Shown piece after piece: positions 26,735-37,125 of a stretch of 64,000 bases of DNA (positions are counted from its first letter, which is position 1; each line of letters opens with the position of its first letter). Below the pieces are notes generated by a model. The model was given only the letters and a program-made list of their open reading frames with translations. It made no database searches and was not told the origin of the DNA. Origin of the DNA: Schizochytrium sp. TIO01 (Eukaryota > Sar > Bigyra > Thraustochytrida > Thraustochytriidae); NCBI GenBank assembly GCA_004764695.1, contig SMSO01000032.1:22501-86500 (forward strand). The letters are read 5' to 3'. Position numbers and translations under genes: made by a program.

Positions 26735-29700
26735 CGTCTTTGCGTTCTGGTCCCCGAGGCCATTTCCTGCTAACTACGAGACCTTTTAAACAATAGGAAT
26801 ACCTGCTACTAATACCTCCTTAATATAAGCCTAGTTTAGGAAGTCCTAGTAAGAGGTTCTCATTTATAAACAAAAAACACAAAAATGATCGAGGTACTTA
26901 CAAAGTAGAGTTAAAAGGAGACAACTTTTGCCAAGGCAGAAACTCCATATCCTCTGAGGCTAGTGAGAGTTTGCAATAACTAAAGTTCGACGGACAAGGT
27001 CACTAAGCCTCAATAATTTGAAACAAAGAGAAACTCTTGAATTATATGGCTTAATTCGAAGGCAACAATGTAAAAATTTGGTAGCCTTGTTCACATCACC
27101 TAAACGATAACTCCGACGCCAGAGAGTCAACAGTACCACGTCGTGAATGCAACTCAAAGATGTGGAAATTCGAAATTACAAACATGGAGTTTGAAAAGCA
27201 AGGTCGTTCCAAAATGTAGAAATTTTATATTGTTTCTATTTCCTTTTTCACATTGCTAATTACTTATTAAGCCTTTCTATTTAAATTTGTCTTACCAAGA
27301 CAGAATGCCCTGGCAGAACTTCCATAGGAATCTTTATATCGATATTTAGAAACTATAATCCATACTCATATACGTCAAATCTTGCTATTGTTCGCTGTTA
27401 AGTATCAGTATCATAGACCGCTTGCCCAGAGCTAGGAAAGTTTCATGGCGAAGGTTGTGGCATTTGGTTTTGCCGGGGAAAGTACATACCGTAAGCACAT
27501 CAAGCACTCTGAGTGATCCCAATAGTGAATCCGCATATTTGGTGATTTATTAGAGATTTGGCCACTACATAAGCGCTTTCTATTGACATTGTTTCTGATA
27601 CAGTCCCGGGATCCGCGTTTGAAGAGCAAACAAGCTTATCACTTTCCAAATTGTGCCATTGAAAAAAGTTTATGTTACTGCATGAAACAATCCTGGCAGC
27701 TTGCTGTTGGAAAACAGAGATGCTTACGTACATATTTTTCTTCCAAAAGGGCCTTTGGGAAACAGAACAGTGTTGGAACATAACGCCGTACTGGGCACAC
27801 TGTCACAAATAGCTTTCCAAATAACCTAGTTCGTCCACAGGTGCCTCCAACGCAGGTTAGACATGGTCTTTATGCCTGTTAACCTTGGTTTTACACAATA
27901 TGCATGAATCGTTTAATGCTATGCTGAGCTGAAGTTACTTTTTTATAATCTCGTAACGGTAATATGGAGAATGTTCCTTCTGATTTAGTTATCGTGCTGC
28001 TATGTGAATGCACATGAACTGCTGAAGTAGTCATTCACAATAACTTGAGAGCGAAAATCACCAGCAGTGGGCCTCTTGGCTTTTCTTATCTTTGGTAGCA
28101 GGTGTCATAGCCGCGAGTGGTAATGGAACGTCCATAAAGGAATCTTTCGATCTTGAATCAAATATTTGCAATACAATCGTGAGGAAGAGTCGCATGTTGT
28201 TCATTTCTCAATTGAGTCCAAAGAAATTTACTGATAAGGCCTAGTTAGGGCTGAGTTAGAGTTTTTGTTTTCTTGTTGAGTGTTTTATCGCAACAGAAAG
28301 GTGTGCGTAAAATATTTTTTTATTTCTTTTCTGCGAAGAGCACTTTGCCGAGCCTTGAGACCAGAGAACTGTTTGAATAGATCAGGGGTAAGTCCCTAGC
28401 TAGATGCTTGAAGAAAATAGTTTTACCTTAGAAATCACTCTGTGCTTTCAAGACTTTCCTAAGGTCAAGCTTAAGGACAACAACCTCCGAAAACATGTGA
28501 CAGGACATATTTGGAACTAGAGCTTTACTTTGCTTCAGCTTATAATCAGCTACGTAGTGTCGAATAATATTACCTAGTGCTGATTGTATCGAGTTAGTGT
28601 CCCTGGTCCTGCGCAGGAATGTTGCTTTCTTCCACATTGCAAGTTGGATTATTATTTGTCAGTTTCACAAATCATTCACTAATAATTTCTTCTTTTTTCT
28701 TTCATACTAACTAGACTATGAGTCCTAGCTCATCCATTAAATCCTATGCATTGGTGTTGAAAGTAAGCGAAGCGATATAATTTTGACCAACTCGAAATTT
28801 GTAAGATTGAACGCCACGCAACAGGGTGTGTACTCACAATTTGACCTTATAGTCCATTTACTTACTGAAAACTTTAATGAGATTCGTTGGATAGAGTCGT
28901 TATTGCTGTAGGTGCTGTAGGTGCTATAGCTTAGTTTTCTAATACTACAAATACTACGACCATGTTAATATGTTTCTGCTTCTTCTTTGTTGTTTTCTTT
29001 TTAGAATCTGTCTTTTTGTCCAATACTTACTTCTTCGAGAATCCATTACGTGTCACCATGAGGAACCTCACTGATCATAGAAGGCAGGCGTGGCGCGCGG
29101 GGAAAATGTTCTTATGGCGCTCACTGTGAGTACATGTATCACACATTGTGCAGCGACTCCATACACTGATTTCGCTCGTTTGATGATGAGCATGGGCATG
29201 TGAAGACATTAAGTACTACGCAAGTTGCTGAATTTTGTTTTTTTCCTTGTACCTATGTACCTACCGATGGTCATCATCGTTGCAGAAAAAAAGTGATCTA
29301 TACATGTCTGCGACTATGAGAGAATAATAGTGTGGAAGACTAGAAGTAGTGCTGTGAGAGACAGTGGATGCCTGTGTGTTCGAGGAGGGGCAGAAGGTAA
29401 GAAAATCAATGGGAGAGATAGAGGGAGACAGAGAGGGACAGAGAGAGACAGAGAGAGAGACAGGGGAGAGAGACAGAGAGAGAGAGACAGAGAGAGACAG
29501 AGGAGAGAGAGGGAGCGAGTGATAATAGCAGAGAGAGTGAGAGGGGGGGGAATATGTATATATTTAATTTAAAAGTATAAAAACGGCATTAGAGATTGCT
29601 CCGTTTAACTTGCTGGACAGATGAGGTCATTAAAAAGGCAAGGGAGCAAAGCAAAGCACAGTGAGTGAAAACGAGCGAAAACCTGTCCAAGTTCCATTTG

Positions 29701-30139
29701 CTCTAAGCTTGCCCGCGTACGTGCGCAGGTGCTTGTTGGCGGTGTATGGGTGTTGCAGGCTTACGCAGCTGCATACTTCATCAAAGTGCCTGCACCTTTC
29801 CTTTCATAGAAGCGCAGACTTGACAGGTGCCAAATATATAGGGCAATACAGCAAAACCTTACGAAGACGCTCCTTGTGCAGGGGCTGGGGAGAGGTGGCT
29901 GACCTTGTATTTATTTCTGAAGCGACACGGAAAGCACTGACTTCCCAGCTGCCCTGGAAACATAAATCGTCGTCAAGGTTGCTTCACTCTGGGCCCCAAA
30001 TTAAGCAATCATCGAAGAACCCGAACGTGTTTCTTGTTCTCCGTAAAACCACAGGGGCGATAACTTGACCTCTAAACGTGGCGTGATCATTTGTTTATTG
30101 TCAAAGTAAATCGTCAGCTGTGAACATAACTATCATAAG
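26735..30139. other. 3.4-kb intergenic region
   Basis: This is the AT-rich spacer between divergent genes. Small frames (for example 27500-27781 minus and 29661-30068 plus) have no recognised domain. It contains a GA-rich microsatellite near 29411-29552. The two promoters should lie at its ends. Confidence 0.5.
29411..29552. repeat. GA/GACA-rich low-complexity microsatellite
   Basis: Imperfect GAGA and GACAGAGAGA repeats, purine-only on the plus strand over most of its length and ending in a G8 run. It gives a spurious Arg/Glu/Asp-rich frame at 29330-29572. Confidence 0.85.
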
Positions 30140-31471
30140 ATGGACCCTGCAGATTATACGCACGCGTGGAATAAAGACATTTGCGGCCACAATGTTGAAA
30201 AGGGTATGAGAAAAGAGAATCAAGACACAGTCCACATTGCGCTCTATCCTGATGACGATGATGAAAGTGGATGTGCTCTTATTTGCGCAGTGCTTGACGG
30301 ACATGGAACAAGTGGGCGCATCTGTGCTTTAAAGACTAGAGAGTTCTTTGCTCAAGAACTTGCAGCAGTTGACAATTCAATAGTTACATCATGTTTAGAA
30401 GGCGACCTGGAAACATTGAGCAGCACATCAAAGGATTTATTCGAGCGAGCGCAAACTTTTTTAATGGATATTGCCGATGAGAAAACTAAACGCATATTTG
30501 CTCGCTTTAGTGGAACAACTGTGACCATTGCAATTGTTGCGGGACCTTATCTTTGCCTGCTGAATGTCGGTGATTCAGAAGCGACGCTGGGGCAGATCAA
30601 ATCTAGCGACGACTCTGCGCCAAAGGATGGCGAATTAGTAAAGTCTGGGGAGGAATCTACTCAAGCCATCAAGTCGTTCATGCTATCAACGAAACATCAG
30701 CTACATTTGCCTGAAGAGAGAGAGCGCATTATCGAAGCAGGGGGGCGCATTGCTGCGAAACGAGGCAATGATGAAGGGCCCTTGCGTGTATGGCTACCTG
30801 ATGTAGAAACACCAGGTTTAATGGTTTCAAGGAGTATAGGAGATGGCGTGTGCCATGATCTCGGAGTTTCTGCAGAGCCATCGGTATTTCTTAAACTGCT
30901 TGAACCCTGCGATAAATTTGTCATTCTCGCTAGTGACGGACTGTGGGAGTTCGTTGAATGCCAGGATGCGGTTGAGGTAGTCGAAGACTATATCGACCCA
31001 GACGATGCTTCGCATGCGCTCGTTACTATCGCCCTTACTCGACAGAACAAAAATAACACAGATAATGTTAGCGTGATTGTGCTTCTGCTCGAGACACTAG
31101 ATGAGCGCCGTGATAGACTTTCATCTCAGCCAGACTTTGAAGAGCGTCATAAGAAACGTCTTGCTGCAATGCAAAAGTTAGAGGAACAGATTCGAGCCCA
31201 AAAGCAAGAGGCTATTGATGCGATTAAAAATAACTTGAATGGTGGTTTTGCCGGAAATCCTGCTAATGGCTCAATTCTTTTCGGAGACCCGAGTGAAAAT
31301 GCATTTGGCGGCGGCGGCGGTGGAGGCGGCAGCAATGGTGGCAGCGCAATCCCTACGCTTGATGCTGGTGGTCTCACGTCAGTATCTGTCCCAAGCAAGC
31401 AAACAAATTCTTTTAATGCAGCAGATTCAGGAAGAAGTCAGAAGAAATCATCAATGTGCATAATCTCATAA
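30140..31471 (+). CDS. PP2C-family protein phosphatase with C-terminal CaaX box
   Basis: The 443-aa protein starts at a true ATG. The PP2C (PPM) catalytic domain spans ~10-325, with R-K-E-N-Q-D (24-29), the metal-binding V-L-D-G-H-G (51-56), S-G-T-T, N-V-G-D-S-E, S-R-S-I-G-D, A-S-D-G-L-W-E and D-N-V-S-V-I-V. These are the metal-coordinating positions of Mn/Mg-dependent Ser/Thr phosphatases, so activity is expected. A charged helix (~330-370) and a Gly-rich linker (~395-415, encoded by GGC repeats) follow. The protein ends in KKSSMC-IIS, a CaaX box (C440) with Ser at X, which predicts farnesylation and membrane anchoring through the adjoining lysines. It converges with the next gene at 285 bp. 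Confidence 0.9.
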   Translation: MDPADYTHAWNKDICGHNVEKGMRKENQDTVHIALYPDDDDESGCALICAVLDGHGTSGRICALKTREFFAQELAAVDNSIVTSCLEGDLETLSSTSKDLFERAQTFLMDIADEKTKRIFARFSGTTVTIAIVAGPYLCLLNVGDSEATLGQIKSSDDSAPKDGELVKSGEESTQAIKSFMLSTKHQLHLPEERERIIEAGGRIAAKRGNDEGPLRVWLPDVETPGLMVSRSIGDGVCHDLGVSAEPSVFLKLLEPCDKFVILASDGLWEFVECQDAVEVVEDYIDPDDASHALVTIALTRQNKNNTDNVSVIVLLLETLDERRDRLSSQPDFEERHKKRLAAMQKLEEQIRAQKQEAIDAIKNNLNGGFAGNPANGSILFGDPSENAFGGGGGGGGSNGGSAIPTLDAGGLTSVSVPSKQTNSFNAADSGRSQKKSSMCIIS

Positions 31472-31756
31472 TGTAGCAGTAATTCCAAATTGTTTTTTTC
31501 AACTTTAAACCAAACAAAAACAGTGGATAGAATATCTCATAATGCTGTACAACTTTTGTTTAGACATAACCCTTCTACCCTGAAACTCCCAAGTATCCAC
31601 GCAATAACATGATAAACAAACTTGGTTGTCTGTACTGTGCAGTGAAGTTTTCCATATTTCATGCATCCATTAGCACTCTCTTTCATTCCACACTATCAAC
31701 AGGTACAAGATTAACAACCTTGATCTGAAACCTATATATACATATAGTTTGTGTGA

Positions 31757-32470
31757 TTACACTCTCCGTAGTTTGACAGGACCATTGCGTTTTTTTTCAG
31801 CTGTGCGGGCAACTGCACTTTGGGCAGTCTCACGCCAATGTTTAACCAACTCCAGAGCACAGCTCTGTGCTTGGCTACCGACAATTTCAATATCTGCGCG
31901 GGCAACCTTATTCACAGTCTTGCCCACACCAGTCTTACGTAGCGTCTCCCACGATATGAAAATTTCCTTAAAGTCGCCAAGAGCAATGCTCAGAGCAGTT
32001 TGCTCGCTGGCCAATTCGTAACTTTTATTGTTGTCTCTTGCAGGTTCGTCCACTTCCTCTGTAGCTACAATGTTAGGTTTGGTGGCCTTCGAGCTATCGC
32101 ACAAACCATGCGGTGTCTCATCACCATCATCACTCCGAGTGGTTGAACCGGAGCTTTCGAGCGGCTTCTTAGCATGGAGTCTAAGGCACGATGCATAGCG
32201 TTTGGTCACAGCTTCCTGCAGGCTGGTCACATCACTCAGCACCACTACTTTGCGGCAGTCTGCCAGGGTTCCTTGCCTGAATTTGTGACTGCCATCGCTT
32301 CGCCTTCTTTTATTTAATGTCAGCGAGCCCATGCGTTTGGGAGGAGAGTCCTTGCTCTTTGCGTTCTCCAGCCCCGAACACGAGCTCTGCGAGATCTCGC
32401 CTTTCTCGCGCTTGGTCGAGCCAGACTTGGACGCCTGAGACTCCTTCGCACGGGTAAGAAATCGATCCAT
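31757..32470 (-). CDS. TFIIS N-terminal-domain (LW domain) protein
   Basis: The frame opens with GTG at 32500; the first ATG at 32470 gives 237 aa (MDRFLTRAKES...). Residues 1-100 are basic, with KRREK- and KRRR-like nuclear signals. The segment ~155-215 matches the four-helix TFIIS N-terminal/LW domain, with L-R-K-T-G-V-G-K-T-V-N-K, the A-x-x-L-V-x-x-W signature and a basic tail. This domain in TFIIS, elongin A, MED26 and IWS1 binds transcription elongation factors. No zinc ribbon or central TFIIS domain is present, so it is not TFIIS itself. The specific partner is unknown. Confidence 0.7.
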   Translation of the reverse strand: MDRFLTRAKESQASKSGSTKREKGEISQSSCSGLENAKSKDSPPKRMGSLTLNKRRRSDGSHKFRQGTLADCRKVVVLSDVTSLQEAVTKRYASCLRLHAKKPLESSGSTTRSDDGDETPHGLCDSSKATKPNIVATEEVDEPARDNNKSYELASEQTALSIALGDFKEIFISWETLRKTGVGKTVNKVARADIEIVGSQAQSCALELVKHWRETAQSAVARTAEKKRNGPVKLRRV

Positions 32471-33077
32471 CGCTAAACTCACTACCGGGTCCCAAGCCAC
32501 AGGTTGCGCCTCTGCCTCTAGCTGAAGGGCAAGAGGATAAATGTCCTTTTGATTCAGGTTCTAACGCAGATCAAATTCAAACCACCATGATGACACATGC
32601 AATGTATAGCAGGAACGCTAATACCCCTACACACTAGTGGTTACTATGGAACCACTAGGTATCACTCACTTTTGGTGTTTCAAAGTTTTTCCCTTGGTAG
32701 GTAGGACGGGCTCATCTCATTGGGACCCCTTTGTTGCACTTTGCCAAGGTAGTACGAGTTTTCCAAACGCTCCTTTTGAAAGCAATCTCTGAAGTATCGA
32801 AAACTCACAAGTTTGCAGTTATATTAACAACTTTCTGTAGTAAAGGTCGCACTCATCACGAGGCCGTGTGTTTTAAGATATTATCTATGGAAGTTTTCGA
32901 AAATCAGTTTCAAGAGGCGATCGGGATTGGAATAAGAATACTTTTGAAATTGAACGCAAGAAGACCTGAGCTCATTGGACCACAGCGCTTGCACACATTT
33001 AGGTGCTATTACGGCTAGAAAAACTCACAGTTTCTTGACAGTCGGTAAAAATAACATTTGGTTTTTCTAGTAATAAG
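32471..33077. other. Spacer, no gene recognised
   Basis: About 600 bp between two genes on the minus strand. It includes a plus-strand frame at 32731-33018 that begins at TTG and has no recognisable content. Confidence 0.45.
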
Positions 33078-35849
33078 TCAAATATCTTCGACATGAAAGT
33101 CTGTGTCAGCGGAGGGTTTCCCTTGGAGTATAGAAATGTGGTCAAGTTCTTCCTCGCGGCTGGTGTTGCAATTTTCATGAAGGTTTTGAACAAGTGTTTG
33201 ACGATTAGGAGCCTTAAACAACGTTGTTGAGTGTAGCCTTTCTTGCGCATTCTCACCTCCAAGAATCAGTGCAAGACGCTCGATAGCACTTTGGACAATA
33301 TCTTCTACATCATTACGTGATACAGTCTGTTGCTGGTCTTCGCTATACCTAGGTGAAGGTGGGGTTCCCCGCAAGGCAGCGGTGCTTGCCAAAAATTCAC
33401 TTATATGATGTTCCAAACCAGGATAAAGCTTTAGTACCTCATCAGCAATGTCATCGCTTAATTCAGGAAAATCTTTCATACATCGCTCAAAATCTGCACG
33501 AGAAAGTTTATTTAGTTCCGACACTGTTTTTGACAGTACAGAACAAGAGCGCGGAAGAGAAGTGAGCAAAGCAATTTCACCAAAAAAGGACCCAGGCCCC
33601 ATCAATTTTACTGTTGCTGAATCCTTCAATGTCTCGTCCACAGAAAACTCTGATTGAGCCATGGCTTTGGTCTCTGCAGCAAGCTTATCTTGCATAGATG
33701 CACGAGCTGCCCCAGCAGAAAGGTCAATCCTTTGTTGGAAACCTTCATCCATTTCTCCGAAAAGAACAGCAATGACTCCTTTGCGGATCATGTAAAGTTC
33801 CCGTGCAAGGTCGCCTTTATTAAAAACAATGTCACCAGGCAGGTAAACGTGTGTTGTAAGCGACATAGCAAGGCGAAACAGGCACTCATTAGAACAGTCA
33901 CGGAAAAGGCTCACCTGAGAAAGGAGTGGACCATGCATAAGAAGTGCAAGATCCTTGCGTAAAGGAAGAGACAGATCGGGGTCACGTAATAGACCTCCAC
34001 TTTGGTCGTTGAGACCCATCTTCTGGTTAATCCACAGATAGTCAAAGTATTGCGATACGCGATACTGTATCTCTTCAGGAAGATGCAACATCGCCATTTC
34101 ACGTTTGATCCTGTCCACTCGATTGTAAAATTCATAGTAGCTAGCCATTCTATTCGAAGCAAACACAACCGCTTCAGCAATAAAATTAAGTGTTAGTGCT
34201 AGGCCAATACACATACAAAATGGGGTGAATAAGCATAAGCTCACCACCTGATGCCGCCTCTCATTATCATAATGTGTCCACAAGCTCCAGGCCTCACTTG
34301 CATATCCAAAGTCGGAAACGTTTTGAGTCGTTGAGCTACAGCTAGTGACATTGGAGATCGTGGAGACATTGGCAGCGCGAACCTGCTCTTCCTCCCAAAT
34401 GCCACGATCGATGTTTGCTACATAAGCAAAAGGATCAGTGAGAAGAAAGAGCATTGACACAGACACACGCAGACCTAGCAAATACAACCTCCACATATCA
34501 AGTTGAGAACAGTCATACATGGCTAAGGGGGGGACGGGAATATCTTCGTCTTCGTCCAGGAAGATGCAAGGGTCCATGATTGTAAGCCAGAAACAGCACA
34601 TCAAATGGGTCAGAAGGACTCCAAGGGAAACAAGCAGAAACACTCGGTAGAACTTAATGTACCTTTTCAGATACTTAAAGATTCGACCAACACGTAACAG
34701 CTTGGGAATTTTTAGCCACTTGAGGATTTTTAGGCTTTTCCGGGTAGTTTTAGAAGAGGCGCCAAAAAACAACTCAAATGGAATTGAGGCAAATATGTCA
34801 ATGAAAAACCATGACTCTAAGTAATGAGCAGCAATTTTTCGTGGGTTTTTCTCATGCTCTCCACGGTGAATAAACCCTGTTCGAAAATTCAACAAAATAT
34901 CCATCCAAAATAGATAGTCTAGGAAAGAGCTGAACGTCTTGTTGTATTCAAACTCCACAAAAGCAATCTGCAGGGGCGTGAGAAAGCATAGATAAACTAC
35001 TGCACCAACAATCAACACGTCCCAGGCACGGCGGTATGGATTGTCCCAATCAATGACCCAACGATAGTTTTGAGCGTCTGCTTCCATAACTATGCGAAAC
35101 TTGTTAACACCGCTTTGTTGATGCTGCTGCTGCTGTAACAAACGCAGGTCATCGTTTTCTAAAAATGATGAACCAGACGCCCTCGGGGAGAGCGGCTCAA
35201 GGATTGCAGCTTTAGAGCTCTCTTGCTTATCGTCAAGAATCGTGGCAGGGGCAATGCTACTGCCGTGCTTCCCGTTCTTAGAAGCAAAAAACCGAAATTT
35301 AGGACTGGCGGTACCTGGCAAAGGACGTGCTAGACGATGTAGCGGGCTTGTAGATATTAAAGATGCACGGTGCACCTGGTGAACTAAGTCTATATTGTTA
35401 TCATCTTCAACGTCCCCCTTTCTGATACGAATATTTCCAAGCTCTAGCGCTCTTTGAAGAGAGTATTTAGATCGGCTTGCTGCATTGGCAATGAATTGTC
35501 TTGCTTTTATCGATCGCGTTGTCGCTTCTATTCCGCTACATGTTTGACCGAATCGTTTAAGGCTTGGCTCCGATTCTGCTTTTTCCATATTCATATTTTG
35601 AATATCTTGCCCAATACCCGCTGTATTAGCTTTTATGTTAAACTTTGTCGTCGCCGATGCTGCTGCTGCTGCTGCTGATGGAGCGGAGTCAAGAGGAACA
35701 CATGCAGGTGGTGAATCAGCACGTTTCTGAGCATTAGACACCTGGACAATTGTTGGCTTCGATTGGCTAGACTCAACTTCTACTGAGGAGTTGAGCTCCA
35801 ATCTTGGTACGCTATCTCTGACATCTGTTTGAAGCTTATCCTCAGCCAT
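33078..35849 (-). CDS. Cyclic-nucleotide-binding, voltage-gated-channel-like protein lacking the GYG filter
   Basis: The ATG at 35849 gives 923 aa (MAEDKLQTD...); the frame extends to a GTG nine bases upstream. Residues 1-250 are disordered and basic, with a poly-Gln stretch. A six-segment channel core follows: S1 ~277-298, S2 ~306-322, S3 ~345-362, Lys/Arg-rich S4 ~370-400, S5 ~402-425, pore helix ~455-467, S6 ~535-565. A C-linker and a CNBD (~640-790) follow, with G-D-I-V-F-N-K-G, F-G-E-I-A-L-L (756-762) and Arg ~767 of the phosphate-binding cassette, split by a ~45-residue insert. After the pore helix S-V-S-M-L the canonical T-T-V-G-Y-G-D is replaced by F-L-L-T-D-P, followed by a long extracellular loop with three N-glycosylation sequons. 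It is an HCN/CNG/EAG relative; ion selectivity is unknown, and it may be a non-conducting or non-K+ channel or a regulatory subunit. Confidence 0.85.
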   Translation of the reverse strand: MAEDKLQTDVRDSVPRLELNSSVEVESSQSKPTIVQVSNAQKRADSPPACVPLDSAPSAAAAAASATTKFNIKANTAGIGQDIQNMNMEKAESEPSLKRFGQTCSGIEATTRSIKARQFIANAASRSKYSLQRALELGNIRIRKGDVEDDNNIDLVHQVHRASLISTSPLHRLARPLPGTASPKFRFFASKNGKHGSSIAPATILDDKQESSKAAILEPLSPRASGSSFLENDDLRLLQQQQHQQSGVNKFRIVMEADAQNYRWVIDWDNPYRRAWDVLIVGAVVYLCFLTPLQIAFVEFEYNKTFSSFLDYLFWMDILLNFRTGFIHRGEHEKNPRKIAAHYLESWFFIDIFASIPFELFFGASSKTTRKSLKILKWLKIPKLLRVGRIFKYLKRYIKFYRVFLLVSLGVLLTHLMCCFWLTIMDPCIFLDEDEDIPVPPLAMYDCSQLDMWRLYLLGLRVSVSMLFLLTDPFAYVANIDRGIWEEEQVRAANVSTISNVTSCSSTTQNVSDFGYASEAWSLWTHYDNERRHQVVSLCLFTPFCMCIGLALTLNFIAEAVVFASNRMASYYEFYNRVDRIKREMAMLHLPEEIQYRVSQYFDYLWINQKMGLNDQSGGLLRDPDLSLPLRKDLALLMHGPLLSQVSLFRDCSNECLFRLAMSLTTHVYLPGDIVFNKGDLARELYMIRKGVIAVLFGEMDEGFQQRIDLSAGAARASMQDKLAAETKAMAQSEFSVDETLKDSATVKLMGPGSFFGEIALLTSLPRSCSVLSKTVSELNKLSRADFERCMKDFPELSDDIADEVLKLYPGLEHHISEFLASTAALRGTPPSPRYSEDQQQTVSRNDVEDIVQSAIERLALILGGENAQERLHSTTLFKAPNRQTLVQNLHENCNTSREEELDHISILQGKPSADTDFHVEDI

Positions 35850-37125
35850 ACTTGGCACCGCGTGCGTGTGGTAAGCTGTCTCAGAAATAACGTCGCCTGT
35901 AGCTTAGCGACACAGAGGTACCTATGACATGTGAAAAATAGTAAAAGTTATTTCTTGCTGTAGGTGTTCTGCAAGAATCGAGTCGGCTGGCAAATGATGT
36001 CATTAAATTAATGATTGGTAAAGGGATATACTTGTATGTAGTCCGAGCTCTGGTGTGGATGCTTCCTTACACAAACGCTACTTAAGTTGAAGTCTAGTCT
36101 TCCCCTATTAGTATTTGGTACGAAAGTACACACCTTTTGAGCTACGCACCAGAGTTTAATATTGCATACTTCTTGGTCATAACTTTTTCTCTTGGCACCT
36201 TCTCCAGTATCCGAATGTCCCTGCTTCAAACATGATTCTTCATTGTTACTACCTTTCATATCACGTTTAGCGCGGATGAGACTCGCATTCAACGAGACAA
36301 AAACATTTCAGTGTGGAGATCCGTTGGAGAACATTTGCTTCTTAAAGATAAAAAATCTCAGAAACGAAGTCACCTACTTGGAAAAAACTCGCTTGCATCC
36401 ATGGTCACAGTGAACTCTTTCTGAAATAAGGCATCATCAATTTTGCACCGTCCGGGCTTATTAATACCTACCTCTTCGTATCTCGTTTGGTCTTCATAAC
36501 ATAGCAAACATATTGAACCATACCAAAAGTTGCTGCAGGTCTATGGTTTGAATGAAACACATACACATATTCGATGAGAAGCAGATAGGCCTCTCACTTG
36601 GCTAATTCACGATATACTATGTATCTTGCAAAATATCAACCGGTCATTTGCGATCTCCATGTTTCTAGTTGACTTTTTGCCGTGTATGGTGTCGCAAGAT
36701 TTTAATGGTAGCCGAAGAATCGTTTTTTGTGTTTTGTTTTGTTTTTTAAGCTAGATTTTCTTCTTCTTCTTCTTCTTTTTAATATCCTAGTACTTGGCGT
36801 ATAAATTGTATAGTATATTTTCTTATTCATTTATAAAAAATGCCAGTGAGAGAACATTATTTTTTTAAATCAAAAGTTTTTTTGTTTTTGTTTTTAATCT
36901 AAAAAATAAACAGATAGATAGGAACTTTAGCTTCTTTGAAAAAAAGAAAGAAGGAGAATATTTATTTTTCAAAGAAAAGGGATGGAACGCACACTCTTGA
37001 AGAAAAGCTCTTCTTGTTGTTGTTCTTCTTGTTATTGTTGTTGAGACAAACGGAAGAAGGCTGCTGAAAGCTATAGCACACGAAGTTCCATACATTAAGA
37101 ATAGTAGGGAACACCCTTTAGAAAT
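35850..37125. other. Spacer, no gene recognised
   Basis: AT-rich 1.3-kb spacer with T-rich and TTC/GTT simple runs (36720-37030) that probably belong to 3' flanking sequence of the lipase gene. The frame at 36008-36292 has no recognised feature. Confidence 0.5.

Noticed and set aside
29330-29572. Arg/Glu/Asp-rich 80-aa frame resembling an RS/RE domain
   Set aside because: It is the translation of a GA/GACA microsatellite.
29661-30068. 135-aa plus-strand frame upstream of the PP2C gene
   Set aside because: It does not begin at ATG, has no domain and sits directly in the promoter-side region of the PP2C gene.
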